Below, in pieces: positions 53,089-62,479 of a stretch of DNA of 64,000 nt. The notes beneath the pieces were generated by a model. It was given only the letters and a program-made list of their open reading frames with translations. It was not told the DNA's origin and ran no database searches. Position 1 is the stretch's first letter. Each line of letters opens with the position of its first letter. Source of the DNA: an uncultured Bacteroides sp. (GTDB lineage Bacteria; Bacteroidota; Bacteroidia; Bacteroidales; Bacteroidaceae); the NCBI GenBank assembly GCA_944322345.1, contig CALUOO010000010.1, positions 62,001-126,000 of the forward strand, written 5' to 3'. Made by a program: the position numbers and the translations under genes.

Positions 53089-53172
53089 ATGAATCAGATT
53101 TTCGTATATATTCTATTGTGTGGTATTATTATTCTACTATCGGAGGTTAGTGGAAGTGAGTGTCGCGCATGA
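53089..53172 (+). CDS. leu operon leader peptide (27 codons)
   Basis: ATG 53089 to TGA 53170-53172. Of 27 residues, 5 are Ile (all ATT), 4 Leu (three CTA, one TTG) and 2 Val. The cluster at 53125-53139 reads Ile-Ile-Ile-Leu-Leu. Only its synthesis matters in classic attenuation: when charged Ile or Leu tRNA is scarce the ribosome stalls here, upstream of the antiterminator arm at 53150-53160. It lies directly between the leu promoter and the attenuator. Confidence 0.85.
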   Translation: MNQIFVYILLCGIIILLSEVSGSECRA

Positions 53173-53234
53173 ATATGTATGATAAAAGATATACGAAAGC
53201 CTTTCTCACTTCCACGTGCGAAAGGCTTTTTTTT
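53150..53234 (+). promoter_or_regulatory. leu operon attenuator (antiterminator and terminator)
   Basis: Terminator: AAAGCCTTTC (53196-53205) pairs with 53220-53229, followed by eight T (53227-53234). Antiterminator: GTGGAAGTGAG (53150-53160) is perfectly complementary over 11 bp to 53205-53215, which covers the terminator loop and edge. The two folds exclude each other. A ribosome that reaches the leader stop at 53172 covers 53150-53160, so the terminator forms; a stall at the Ile/Leu codons leaves it free, so read-through follows. Confidence 0.85.
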
Positions 53235-53265
53235 ATGCCAATAATCATATAAATAATAAAACAGG

Positions 53266-54762
53266 ATGGAAAACAGATTATTTATTTTTGATACTACCCT
53301 TCGGGATGGTGAACAGGTGCCGGGATGCCAGCTTAACACTGTAGAAAAGATTCAGGTGGCAAAAGCGCTGGAGACACTGGGAGTAGACGTGATAGAAGCG
53401 GGATTTCCCATCTCAAGTCCGGGTGACTTCAACTCGGTGATTGAAATCTCGAAGGCTGTCACATGGCCTACCATCTGTGCACTGACACGTGCCGTTCAGA
53501 AAGACATTGACGTGGCGGTAGATGCACTGCAGTTTGCCAAGCACAAACGCATCCACACAGGAATAGGAACTTCCGATTCGCACATCAAGTATAAATTCAA
53601 TTCCAATCGCGAGGAAATTATCGAGCGGGCAGTAGCAGCTGTCAAATATGCACGCCGCTTTGTGGACGATGTGGAATTCTATGCCGAAGATGCGGGCAGA
53701 ACAGACAACGAATATCTGGCACGGGTGATTGAGGCTGTCATCAAGGCAGGAGCTACGGTAGTGAACATCCCAGATACAACGGGATACTGTCTTCCATCAG
53801 AATATGGAGCAAAAATCAAATATCTGATTGACCATGTAGACGGAATAGACAAAGCAATCATCTCCACTCACTGCCACAACGATTTGGGAATGGCAACCGC
53901 CAACACGATGGCAGGTATCCTGAACGGAGCCCGCCAGGTGGAAGTGACCATCAATGGTATAGGCGAACGCGCCGGAAACACGGCACTCGAAGAGATAGCG
54001 ATGATCATCAAGAGCCATCATGAGATAGACATACAGACAAACATCAATACACAGAAAATCTATCCTACCAGCCGGATGGTATCGAGCCTGATGAACATGC
54101 CGGTACAACCGAACAAGGCAATCGTAGGACGAAACGCCTTCGCCCACTCGTCGGGAATCCATCAGGACGGAGTATTGAAAAATGTGCAGACCTACGAGAT
54201 CATCGATCCTCATGATGTGGGAATAGACGACAACTCAATCGTACTGACTGCCCGTAGTGGACGTGCCGCACTGAGAAACCGACTTGAAGTGCTGGGAGTA
54301 AAGCTGGAAGCAGAAAAGCTGGACAAAGTGTATGAAGAATTTCTGAAACTTGCCGACAAGAAGAAAGACATCAACGACGATGACATTCTGGTGCTTGCAG
54401 GAGCCGACCGCAGCCTGAACCACCGCATTAAGCTGGAGTATCTGCAAGTGACCAGCGGCGTAGGAGTGCGTTCCGTTGCCAGTCTGGGACTGAACATCTC
54501 AGGCGAACGCTTCGAGGCATGTGCCAGCGGGAACGGTCCTGTAGACGCAGCCATCAAGGCACTGAAAAAGATAATCGACCGCCACATGACACTGAAGGAA
54601 TTCACCATCCAAGCCATCAGTAAAGGAAGCGACGATGTAGGTAAAGTGCACATGCAGGTGGAATATGACAACCAGATGTATTACGGATTCGGTGCAAACA
54701 CAGATATCATAGCTGCCTCCGTAGAAGCATACATCGACTGTATCAATAAATTTAAAGCATAA
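53266..54762 (+). CDS. leuA: 2-isopropylmalate synthase
   Basis: First step of leucine synthesis: acetyl-CoA plus 2-oxoisovalerate. 498 residues. The catalytic start [13 protein letters not shown], the metal site STHCHNDLG and NGIGERAGN are present. The C-terminal LeuA regulatory domain (about 385-495) with [16 protein letters not shown] should give feedback by leucine. The ATG at 53266 follows an AGG ribosome site and lies 31 bp after the attenuator T run. First structural gene of the leu operon. Confidence 0.96.
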   Translation: MENRLFIFDTTLRDGEQVPGCQLNTVEKIQVAKALETLGVDVIEAGFPISSPGDFNSVIEISKAVTWPTICALTRAVQKDIDVAVDALQFAKHKRIHTGIGTSDSHIKYKFNSNREEIIERAVAAVKYARRFVDDVEFYAEDAGRTDNEYLARVIEAVIKAGATVVNIPDTTGYCLPSEYGAKIKYLIDHVDGIDKAIISTHCHNDLGMATANTMAGILNGARQVEVTINGIGERAGNTALEEIAMIIKSHHEIDIQTNINTQKIYPTSRMVSSLMNMPVQPNKAIVGRNAFAHSSGIHQDGVLKNVQTYEIIDPHDVGIDDNSIVLTARSGRAALRNRLEVLGVKLEAEKLDKVYEEFLKLADKKKDINDDDILVLAGADRSLNHRIKLEYLQVTSGVGVRSVASLGLNISGERFEACASGNGPVDAAIKALKKIIDRHMTLKEFTIQAISKGSDDVGKVHMQVEYDNQMYYGFGANTDIIAASVEAYIDCINKFKA

Positions 54763-54882
54763 TTTTAGTTTATAAGTTTTTGAGTTTATAAGTCAACGTA
54801 AAGCAAGAACTTACAAACTCAAAAACTAAAGGACTAAAGGAGTCAAGAACTAAAGAACTCATAAACTTAAAAACTTAAAAAA
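54763..54882. repeat. 8-bp-periodic inverted array between leuA and leuC
   Basis: Forward octamers (ttttagtt, tataagtt, tttgagtt) at 54763-54794 and about ten inverted octamers (gaactaaa-type: aaactaaa, ggactaaa, gaactaaa) at 54800-54880. The only content of the 125-bp gap. Confidence 0.75.
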
Positions 54883-54887
54883 GAACA

Positions 54888-56285
54888 ATGAATACACTGT
54901 TTGACAAGATATGGGACGCCCATATAGTAACCCAAGTAGAAGACGGACCAACACAACTCTATATAGACAGACTGTACTGCCACGAGGTAACCAGCCCACA
55001 GGCCTTCGACGGACTGCGTGCAAGAGGCATCAAGGTATTACGCCCTGAAAAGGTATTCTGTATGCCCGACCATAATACCCCCACGCACGATCAGGACAAG
55101 CCTATCGAAGATGCCGTATCGAAAGCCCAAGTAGATGCACTGGCACGGAATGCACATGAATTCGGATTGACTCACTACGGAATGATGCATCCAAAGAACG
55201 GAATCATCCACGTGGTAGGACCGGAACGCGGACTGACTCTACCGGGAATGACCATCGTCTGCGGCGACTCGCACACCTCTACTCACGGAGCCATGGGAGC
55301 CATTGCATTCGGCATCGGGACCAGCGAGGTGGAAATGGTACTGGCTTCACAGTGCATCCTTCAGGCAAGGCCCAAGACAATGCGCATCACAGTAGACGGT
55401 GAGCTGGGTAAAGGCGTGACAGCAAAAGATGTGGCCCTATACATGATGTCGAAGATGTCTACCAGCGGAGCTACCGGTTATTTTGTAGAATACGCAGGTT
55501 CAGCAATCCGAAGCCTGACCATGGAAGGAAGGCTCACATTGTGTAACCTGTCCATCGAAATGGGAGCCCGAGGCGGTATGATTGCCCCGGACGAAACCAC
55601 CTTCGAATACATCAAGGGACGTGAGAATGCACCACAAGGAGAAGCGTGGGAAAAAGCCGTTGCCTACTGGAAAACACTGAAGAGCGACGACAATGCCGTA
55701 TTCGATAAAGAAGTCCGCTTCGATGCAGCCGACATTGAGCCGATGATTACCTACGGAACCAATCCGGGTATGGGTATGGGAATTACACAACATATCCCCA
55801 CAACAGAAGGCATGAACGAAACAGCACAGATTTCTTTCCGCAAATCACTGGATTACATGGGATTCCAGCCGGGTGAGTCGCTGCTGGGCAAGAAAATAGA
55901 CTATGTATTTTTGGGAGCATGTACCAACGGACGTATTGAGGACTTCCGTGCTTTTGCCTCCATTGTCAAAGGCAGGAAGAAGGCAGATCATGTAGTGGCA
56001 TGGCTTGTCCCGGGTTCGTGGATGGTAGATGCACAGATACGTAAAGAAGGCATCGACAAGGTTCTGGAAGAAGCAGGATTTGCAATCCGGCAACCGGGAT
56101 GTTCGGCCTGCCTTGCCATGAACGATGACAAAATACCTGCCGGCAAATATTCTGTTTCTACCAGCAACCGCAACTTCGAAGGCCGACAGGGTCCCGGAGC
56201 ACGTACATTGCTGGCAAGCCCATTGGTAGCTGCAGCAGCTGCCGTCACTGGTGTCATCACCGACCCAAGAGAATTGATGAGTTGA
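54888..56285 (+). CDS. leuC: 3-isopropylmalate dehydratase large subunit
   Basis: 465 residues, aconitase family. With LeuD it isomerises 2- to 3-isopropylmalate, and it also handles citramalate in organisms that use the citramalate route. The [4Fe-4S] cysteines lie in [11 protein letters not shown] and in [32 protein letters not shown] is the aconitase signature. The C-terminal [10 protein letters not shown] is typical. It is separated from leuA by an 8-bp-periodic array and from leuD by another. Confidence 0.97.
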   Translation: MNTLFDKIWDAHIVTQVEDGPTQLYIDRLYCHEVTSPQAFDGLRARGIKVLRPEKVFCMPDHNTPTHDQDKPIEDAVSKAQVDALARNAHEFGLTHYGMMHPKNGIIHVVGPERGLTLPGMTIVCGDSHTSTHGAMGAIAFGIGTSEVEMVLASQCILQARPKTMRITVDGELGKGVTAKDVALYMMSKMSTSGATGYFVEYAGSAIRSLTMEGRLTLCNLSIEMGARGGMIAPDETTFEYIKGRENAPQGEAWEKAVAYWKTLKSDDNAVFDKEVRFDAADIEPMITYGTNPGMGMGITQHIPTTEGMNETAQISFRKSLDYMGFQPGESLLGKKIDYVFLGACTNGRIEDFRAFASIVKGRKKADHVVAWLVPGSWMVDAQIRKEGIDKVLEEAGFAIRQPGCSACLAMNDDKIPAGKYSVSTSNRNFEGRQGPGARTLLASPLVAAAAAVTGVITDPRELMS

Positions 56286-56393
56286 TGAGTGAACAAGTTA
56301 ACAAGTTGACGAGTGAGTAAGTTGGTTAGTTTATAGGATAACGGGGTAACAAAGGAAATATCTTCCTCATCTACTTGCCAACTCGTCTACTTC
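56280..56393. repeat. 8-bp-periodic inverted array between leuC and leuD
   Basis: Octamers gtgaacaa, gttaacaa, gttgacga, gtgagtaa, gttggtta run from 56288 and return inverted as atctactt, gccaactc, gtctactt near 56369-56392. It starts at the leuC stop codon. Confidence 0.75.
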
Positions 56394-56427
56394 AAAAGAA
56401 CAATAACAACTTAAAAGAAGAACCCAA

Positions 56428-57030
56428 ATGGCAAAGACAAAATTTAATATTATCACAAGTACCTGTGTACCTCTCCCATTAGAAAACATAGATACAGACC
56501 AAATCATTCCGGCACGCTTTCTGAAAGCAACCACTCGCGAAGAAAAGTTCTTTGGAGACAATCTGTTCCGCGATTGGCGTTACAACGCCGACGGTTCGTT
56601 GAATAAGGATTTTGTTCTGAACAATCCGAATTACAATGGTCAGATTCTCGTAGCAGGAAAGAACTTCGGTTCCGGTTCCAGCCGTGAGCACGCCGCATGG
56701 GCTATTGCCGGATACGGTTTCCGGGTAGTGGTATCCAGTTTTTTTGCAGACATTCATAAGAATAACGAGCTGAACAACTTTGTTCTTCCCGTAGTAGTAT
56801 CGGAAAAGTTCCTACAGGAATTGTTCGATTCCATCTATGCCGACCCGAAAACAAAAGTGGAAGTCAATCTGCCAGAGCAAACCATCACCAACAAGGCTAC
56901 CGGCAACAGTGAACATTTCGAAATCAATGCCTACAAAAAGCATTGCCTGATGAACGGACTGGATGACATCGACTTTTTACTAAGTAACAAAGACAAAATA
57001 GAAAAATGGGAAAAGAAAGCGTCAGAATAG
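56428..57030 (+). CDS. leuD: 3-isopropylmalate dehydratase small subunit
   Basis: 200 residues, the swivelling domain of the isomerase, which acts with LeuC. Substrate loop NIDTDQIIPARFLK and the GKNFGSGSSREHAAWAI segment identify it. It overlaps the next gene by 25 bp, the only leu junction without an 8-bp array. Confidence 0.97.
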   Translation: MAKTKFNIITSTCVPLPLENIDTDQIIPARFLKATTREEKFFGDNLFRDWRYNADGSLNKDFVLNNPNYNGQILVAGKNFGSGSSREHAAWAIAGYGFRVVVSSFFADIHKNNELNNFVLPVVVSEKFLQELFDSIYADPKTKVEVNLPEQTITNKATGNSEHFEINAYKKHCLMNGLDDIDFLLSNKDKIEKWEKKASE

Positions 57031-58550
57031 AAATCATGGATACAACTCTCCGCGATGGTGAACAAACCAGCGGAGTCTCCTTTGTTCCCCATGAGAAGCT
57101 GATGATTGCCCGTCTGTTGCTCGAAGATTTGAAAGTCGACCGGGTTGAAGTAGCCTCAGCAAGAGTATCAGAAGGAGAATTTGAGGCCGTGAAAATGATA
57201 TGCGACTGGGCAGCACGGCGTAATCTGCTCCCCAAAGTAGAGGTTCTGGGATTTGTAGACGGTCACACTTCTGTAGACTGGATACAGCGCACCGGCTGCC
57301 GGGTAATCAATCTGCTCTGCAAAGGTTCGCTGAAACACTGTACCCAGCAGCTGAAGAAAACTCCCGAAGAACATATTGCCGACATTATTAATGTTGTCGA
57401 ATATGCCGACGAACAAGACATCTCGGTCAATGTCTATCTGGAAGACTGGAGCAACGGAATGAAAGATTCTCCCGAATATGTATTCCAACTAATGGACGGA
57501 TTGAAAAAGACAAGTATCAAACGCTATATGCTACCAGATACACTAGGGATTCTGAATCCGCTTCAAGTGATCGAATACATGCGGAAAATGAAGAAACGTT
57601 ATCCGAATACTCACTTCGACTTTCATGCACACAACGACTACGATCTCGCTGTGAGCAACGTGCTGGCAGCCGTATTAAGCGGTGTGAAAGGATTACACAC
57701 CACTATCAACGGGCTGGGTGAACGTGCAGGAAACGCACCTTTGGCAAGCGTACAAGCCATATTGAAAGATCACTTCAATGCACAGACCAATATCGATGAG
57801 AGTCGTCTGAACGATGTCAGCCGAGTAGTGGAATCCTATTCGGGCATCGTAATCCCTGCCAACAAACCCATCGTCGGTGAGAATGTGTTTACCCAAGTGG
57901 CAGGCGTGCATGCAGACGGTGACAACAAGAACAATCTTTATTGCAACGACCTGCTACCCGAGCGTTTCGGCCGGAAACGGGAATATGCCTTAGGCAAAAC
58001 CAGCGGAAAGGCAAACATCCGTAAAAATCTCGAAGATCTGGGACTGGAGTTGGACGAAGAATCCATGCGTAAAGTTACCGAACGCATCATTGAGCTGGGT
58101 GACAAGAAAGAAATGGTCACTCAGGAAGATCTCCCATATATTGTGTCTGATGTATTGAAACATGGAGTTGCCGGAGAAAAGGTAAAGCTGAAAAGCTATA
58201 TCGTAAACTTGGCACATGGGCTGAAACCAATGGCAACACTGAAGATAGAAATAAACGGCAAGGAATACGAGGAGAGCTCAAGCGGTGACGGTCAGTATGA
58301 CGCATTTGTACGTGCACTGAGAAAGATCTACAAAGTGACACTGGGACGGAAATTCCCGATGCTGACCAATTATGCCGTAACCATTCCTCCCGGAGGTCGC
58401 ACAGATGCATTCGTTCAGACTGTCATCACATGGAGCTACGAAGACCGGGTATTCCGTACCCGTGGTTTGGATGCCGACCAGACAGAGGCTGCCATTAAAG
58501 CTACAGTGAAAATGCTGAATATCATTGAAGAGGAAAAAAACATAATATAG
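57006..58550 (+). CDS. Citramalate/isopropylmalate synthase family protein (CimA-like)
   Basis: 514 residues. It is a second DRE-TIM synthase in the operon: [16 protein letters not shown], the metal site DFHAHNDYDLA and INGLGERAGNAPL, followed by a LeuA-type C-terminal domain (about 390-510). It differs from the operon's leuA throughout, and most closely fits citramalate-synthase-like or homocitrate-type members: pyruvate or another keto acid plus acetyl-CoA. With LeuCD and LeuB it could build 2-oxobutyrate for isoleucine without threonine. ATG 57006 overlaps leuD by 25 bp; ATG 57036 is an alternative start. Confidence 0.85.
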   Translation: MGKESVRIEIMDTTLRDGEQTSGVSFVPHEKLMIARLLLEDLKVDRVEVASARVSEGEFEAVKMICDWAARRNLLPKVEVLGFVDGHTSVDWIQRTGCRVINLLCKGSLKHCTQQLKKTPEEHIADIINVVEYADEQDISVNVYLEDWSNGMKDSPEYVFQLMDGLKKTSIKRYMLPDTLGILNPLQVIEYMRKMKKRYPNTHFDFHAHNDYDLAVSNVLAAVLSGVKGLHTTINGLGERAGNAPLASVQAILKDHFNAQTNIDESRLNDVSRVVESYSGIVIPANKPIVGENVFTQVAGVHADGDNKNNLYCNDLLPERFGRKREYALGKTSGKANIRKNLEDLGLELDEESMRKVTERIIELGDKKEMVTQEDLPYIVSDVLKHGVAGEKVKLKSYIVNLAHGLKPMATLKIEINGKEYEESSSGDGQYDAFVRALRKIYKVTLGRKFPMLTNYAVTIPPGGRTDAFVQTVITWSYEDRVFRTRGLDADQTEAAIKATVKMLNIIEEEKNII

Positions 58551-58620
58551 CAGACAAGTGAACAAGTAAACGAGTGGGACAAAAAGCAAAACTCCTCGTT
58601 AGTTTGTCCACCTGTCAACT
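58551..58620. repeat. 8-bp-periodic inverted array between cimA-like gene and leuB
   Basis: Octamers cagacaag, tgaacaag, taaacgag, tgggacaa from 58551, returning inverted as ctcgttag, tttgtcca, cctgtcaa at 58594-58618. Confidence 0.75.
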
Positions 58621-58643
58621 AAAAATTAAAAACTAGAAACAAT

Positions 58644-59705
58644 ATGAATCTGAAAATTGCAGTATTAGCCGGAGACGGTATAGGGCCTGAAATATCAGCG
58701 GTAGGAGTAGAAGTAATGAATGCCGTATGCCAGAAATTTGGTCATCAGGTAAGTTATGAATATGCCATCTGTGGAGCAGATGCCATCGACAAAGTAGGCG
58801 ATCCTTTTCCGGAAGCCACTTTCAAAGCCTGCAAAGAGGCAGACGCAGTTCTGTTTTCGGCAGTAGGAGATCCGAAATTCGACAACGATCCGACAGCCAA
58901 AGTACGTCCCGAACAAGGTTTGCTCGCTATGCGTAAGAAACTGGGACTGTTTGCCAACATCCGCCCTGTACAAACCTTCAAATGCCTTATCCACAAATCT
59001 CCACTCCGTGCAGAGCTGGTAGAAAATGCCGATTTTATCTGTATCCGTGAGTTGACCGGCGGTATGTACTTCGGTGAGAAATATCAGGATAACGACAAGG
59101 CGTACGACACCAATTACTATACCCGCCCCGAAATAGAACGTATTCTGAAAGTCGGCTTCGAATATGCTATGAAACGGCGGAAACACCTCACCGTAGTAGA
59201 TAAGGCAAACGTGTTGGCCTCCTCACGGCTCTGGCGTCAGATAGCACAGGAAATGGCTCCCCAATATCCGGAAGTCACTACCGACTATATGTATGTAGAC
59301 AATGCCGCCATGCGTATGATTCAGGAGCCCACATTCTTCGATGTGATGGTGACAGAGAATACATTCGGCGATATTCTGACCGATGAAGGTTCAGTCATCA
59401 GCGGTTCAATGGGACTACTTCCTTCCGCTTCTACCGGTGAAAGTACTCCGGTATTCGAGCCCATCCACGGTTCGTGGCCACAGGCAAAAGGGCTGAACAT
59501 CGCCAACCCATTGGCGCAAATTCTCTCCGTAGCCATGCTTTTCGAATATTTCGACCTGAAAGAAGAAGGAGCACTGATACGACAAGCCGTAGATGCCTCG
59601 CTGGACAATAATGTACGAACCCCTGAAATACAAGTGGAAGGTGGCAAACAATACGGCACAAAAGAAGTCGGCCAATGGATTGTCAACTATATCCTCCGTG
59701 CCTAA
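58644..59705 (+). CDS. leuB: 3-isopropylmalate dehydrogenase
   Basis: 353 residues. It oxidises and decarboxylates 3-isopropylmalate with [14 protein letters not shown], the substrate loop [20 protein letters not shown] and the nicotinamide-side motif [28 protein letters not shown] are all present. The last gene of the leu operon, followed by an intrinsic terminator. Confidence 0.97.
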   Translation: MNLKIAVLAGDGIGPEISAVGVEVMNAVCQKFGHQVSYEYAICGADAIDKVGDPFPEATFKACKEADAVLFSAVGDPKFDNDPTAKVRPEQGLLAMRKKLGLFANIRPVQTFKCLIHKSPLRAELVENADFICIRELTGGMYFGEKYQDNDKAYDTNYYTRPEIERILKVGFEYAMKRRKHLTVVDKANVLASSRLWRQIAQEMAPQYPEVTTDYMYVDNAAMRMIQEPTFFDVMVTENTFGDILTDEGSVISGSMGLLPSASTGESTPVFEPIHGSWPQAKGLNIANPLAQILSVAMLFEYFDLKEEGALIRQAVDASLDNNVRTPEIQVEGGKQYGTKEVGQWIVNYILRA

Positions 59706-59732
59706 TTGTCCTTTTGTTTCATAAATTACCAT

Positions 59733-59775
59733 GCCCCGTATACAAAGTAAAAAAGCCCCTTGTATACGGGGCTTT
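59733..59775 (+). terminator. leu operon terminator with two competing stems
   Basis: GCCCCGTATACAA (59733-59745) pairs with 59760-59772; alternatively AAAGCCCC (59752-59759) pairs with 59768-59775 around an 8-nt loop. Only one can form. The T run is short. Confidence 0.7.
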
Positions 59776-59830
59776 CCATTTCCCAAAATCCTACTCTCGA
59801 CCTGCTCTGACAGGCAACCTTCCGGTTCAA

Positions 59831-59916
59831 GTCAGCTAACCTTTCCCAACAGATTGGGTAACCTTTGCCAACACGTCAGCTAACCTTTTCCAATATGTCA
59901 GCTAACCTTTCCCAAC
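59831..59916. repeat. 86-bp four-unit AAAGGTTA element, copy D
   Basis: Units 59831-59850, 59853-59872, 59875-59894 and 59897-59916, all in the inverted direction, with spacers ag, ac, at. It lies between leuB and the following gene, both on the plus strand. Apart from the leuB terminator I see nothing else in the 330-bp gap. An upstream extension of the next reading frame through this element is not considered coding. Confidence 0.95.
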
Positions 59917-60035
59917 ACACGAGGTCTTCCCGACAAATAAATATATCACTACGGCAACCAATGCTATCTGTTTTTTTTATAACTTGCCGCCGTTTAACAA
60001 ACAAATCAAAACTACCTAAAACTAATCATTTCATT

Positions 60036-61481
60036 ATGCGCCAAAGAAAATCTTTCCGTTTTTTTTCGTCAAATGGCCGGTATGCCACACTCATCATCAT
60101 CACTCTTTTCATTGGAATATTGTCAGCATGTACCAAACAGAGTACGACACAGACATTAAAGACATTCACCAGCCCCGAACTGGGGAAACATGTAGGAAAC
60201 AAACTGAGCGTAAAAACAGGAGAGACTTGGTTTGCCGGAGAAGATTACCGGAACTTCAAGCTGACCGGTGAAGCACTCACCAGCCCCGATGCCGAAGCAT
60301 CGCTGCGTTTCCACACCGACGGGCAGTCGGGGTACGAGATAACTTTCCGCAACGGAGCCATCGACGGCACACGCAAGACGGGCAGCCTTGCCGCCGTGCG
60401 CAACCTCTACCGCTCGCTTGCCGAAGACGGCAAGTGGTTCCGCTTCGAGGTGGCCGTGCGCGGCAAGAACATCACCGTTGCCATCAACGACACCACCGTA
60501 GTATGCTATACCGAACCCGATCAGCCCTACCGCACAGAAATGTATGCCAACCGATTGTTGAGTCACGGACAACTGGCATTCTGTGGCATACAGGGAGAAG
60601 TGACTTTCCGCGATCTCCGCGTGACTCGCCTTAACGACAAGGCACGCAACAAATATGATACCCTGCCTCCGGTAGACGAACAAAACGACGCCGTCATCCG
60701 GCTTCAGCAGCAGAACTTCCCCGTTATTGACTACCACGTCCATCTGAAAGGAGGACTGACAAAAGAGATGGCACAGGCCATGTCGATGAATTACGGTATC
60801 CAGTATGGTGTAGCCCCCAATGCCGGAGAAGGTGGAGTGGGACGCATGCTTGCCAACGACAAAGAAGTGTACGAATATTACAACGAAGTGAAAGACATGC
60901 CCTTCCTGCGAGGTGTACAAGGCGAAGGTCGCCGTTGGACATCTACCTTCTCGCAAGAAGCATTGGGTGTATTCGACTATCTGTTCACCGATGCCATGAC
61001 CATCGTCGACCATAAAGGCAGACTGTCGCGCATCTACCGTCCCGAAGAGGTTCACTACGACGACATTACCCACGAGCAATACATGGATCATCTGGTAGAC
61101 CAGACCGTGAAAATCCTGACCAACGAGCCTGCCGATATTTACGCCAATCCCACCTACCTGCCCGAAGACATGCAGAAAGACTACGCTACTTACTGGACAG
61201 ACGAACGCATCAACCGCGTGCTGGACGTATTGGAGAAGCATCACATCGCTCTCGAAATCAATGCCCGTTACCGCATCCCCAGCCTCGACATCATCCGCAA
61301 GGCAAAAGAGCGTGGCATCAAGTTCACCTTCGGGACAAACAATGTTGACGCCAACTTCGGGCGGCTGGAATACAGCCTCGAAGCCGTTGAGCAATGCGGA
61401 CTGACGGCAGACGACATGTGGTTCCCCTCCATGAGTGTACGGCGCGAACGGCAGGTGGTGATTTATAATAGTTTCGAGTAG
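60036..61481 (+). CDS. Lipoprotein with a LamG/DUF1080-like domain and a metal-dependent hydrolase domain
   Basis: 481 residues from the ATG at 60036, which gives a lipoprotein signal with Cys 29 (FIGILSACTKQ). An upstream extension of the frame would read through the 86-bp repeat. The first half (about 40-200) is a beta-sandwich like a concanavalin or DUF1080 domain. The second half (from about 228) opens VIDYHVHLKGG, an HxH metal site, and ends in FTFGTNNVDANFGRLEYSLEAV, a layout like PHP or amidohydrolase TIM-barrels. The substrate is unknown; a sugar or phosphate ester is possible. Confidence 0.7.
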   Translation: MRQRKSFRFFSSNGRYATLIIITLFIGILSACTKQSTTQTLKTFTSPELGKHVGNKLSVKTGETWFAGEDYRNFKLTGEALTSPDAEASLRFHTDGQSGYEITFRNGAIDGTRKTGSLAAVRNLYRSLAEDGKWFRFEVAVRGKNITVAINDTTVVCYTEPDQPYRTEMYANRLLSHGQLAFCGIQGEVTFRDLRVTRLNDKARNKYDTLPPVDEQNDAVIRLQQQNFPVIDYHVHLKGGLTKEMAQAMSMNYGIQYGVAPNAGEGGVGRMLANDKEVYEYYNEVKDMPFLRGVQGEGRRWTSTFSQEALGVFDYLFTDAMTIVDHKGRLSRIYRPEEVHYDDITHEQYMDHLVDQTVKILTNEPADIYANPTYLPEDMQKDYATYWTDERINRVLDVLEKHHIALEINARYRIPSLDIIRKAKERGIKFTFGTNNVDANFGRLEYSLEAVEQCGLTADDMWFPSMSVRRERQVVIYNSFE

Positions 61482-61489
61482 CAGAAAGA

Positions 61490-61736
61490 ATGGAAAAAAC
61501 TTATAAATGTACACCAAGTAAATATGTTAGAACTGTTACCACACTGATAAGCATCTCTATGGTGCTTGTCACTGTAGTAATTCTATTTCTCGCCCCATTC
61601 CCTTTCCATATCCTCCAAAAGCCTAACCCTACAATGTCTGTTTTATAAGAAAGAATTGCTACGAACACATCGAATCTATCAGAGAAGGACATATGGTAGA
61701 TGGCATCCGGCGGTTTGGCAGTAACGGGGTTGAATC
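61490..61736 (+). pseudogene. Degraded PH-domain membrane protein
   Basis: ATG 61490 opens 52 codons with a membrane segment (residues about 15-36) and stops at TAA 61646-61648. In another frame, 61651-61736 reads YEHIESIREGHMVDGIRRFG followed by SNGV, which resembles the conserved part of small Bacteroides PH-domain membrane proteins (bPH type), where a GSGGxFGYxG segment normally follows. The frame break plus loss of the 3' half indicate a dead gene. The similarity is from memory of the family. Confidence 0.5.
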
Positions 61737-61776
61737 AAAAGATAAACAAGACGATAGAAGCAAACCGCGTATAAAC

Positions 61777-62466
61777 TTATATAAGAGCATCTATCACAAT
61801 TCCCATAACAGTCAGCAGCCCGGCATAAACAATCCATTCTACCTGTCTTGGCTGCTGACTTTTTATTCTTTCTTTTCGGGAAGTATGCATTCTGCGTACT
61901 ATCTTACCAGCCAGCATGCAGAACCCCCATCCTCCCAGTCCGCCAATCACAGCGCCAACCAGCAGGTCTCCCGGATAATGAAGACCAAGATAAAGGCGCG
62001 TATAAGAATTGGTAAAAGCCCACAGCAAAATAAAAATACTCAAACAACGCTTCCGAAACAAACAGATCAGAAAAAGCGCCAGTCCAAAAGAATTGGCCGC
62101 ATGACAAGACGGAAAGCCAAAACCTCCTCCCCTCTTTCCATTGACAATGTAGACCAACTCCGCAATAGGATTATCCGAATGGGAAGGTCGCAGACGACCT
62201 ACCAACGGACGTATCACACTATTACACATCTGATCGGCAAACGCAATGGTAAGTCCAATAGCTATCGTATAACAAAGCGCTACCTTCCAATGAAAGTTTC
62301 TGAATAACACGTATAAGATGGTAGCATACATACCTCCCCATATCACTTTCCCGGTAAAGGCACTCATAAAACAGTCCCAAAAGGGGGAATGAAGTCCGTT
62401 GAAGAATAAAAGGATATCTGTATCCAAATCAGACAGCATCCGAATGAATTCGTTCATAAAATCCAA
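61777..62466 (-). CDS. PAP2-family membrane phosphatase
   Basis: 229 residues with six hydrophobic helices. The three-part acid phosphatase site is complete: the C1-type segment around GRLRPSHSDNP, C2 GFPSCHAAN (usually PSGH) and C3 TRLYLGLHYPGD with the catalytic His. It would remove phosphate from a lipid such as undecaprenyl pyrophosphate or phosphatidic acid at the inner membrane. It starts 13 bp after the sulfatase-type gene stop on the same strand, so the two are co-transcribed. Confidence 0.92.
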   Translation of the reverse strand: MDFMNEFIRMLSDLDTDILLFFNGLHSPFWDCFMSAFTGKVIWGGMYATILYVLFRNFHWKVALCYTIAIGLTIAFADQMCNSVIRPLVGRLRPSHSDNPIAELVYIVNGKRGGGFGFPSCHAANSFGLALFLICLFRKRCLSIFILLWAFTNSYTRLYLGLHYPGDLLVGAVIGGLGGWGFCMLAGKIVRRMHTSRKERIKSQQPRQVEWIVYAGLLTVMGIVIDALI

Positions 62467-62479
62467 TGTCTTTTCTTAA

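Noticed and set aside
59865-60035. Longer N terminus for the hydrolase lipoprotein
   Set aside because: The extension would translate the end of the 86-bp repeat element; the ATG at 60036 begins a good lipoprotein signal peptide.
60156-61517. Long minus-strand ORF opposite the hydrolase lipoprotein
   Set aside because: It is antisense to a gene with a signal peptide and metal motifs, and its Val/His/Cys-rich composition is typical of a shadow frame.
61693-62307. Plus-strand ORF across the PAP2 region
   Set aside because: After its first residues (the PH-domain remnant) it is the mirror of the well-supported PAP2 gene on the other strand, with a composition unlike a real protein.
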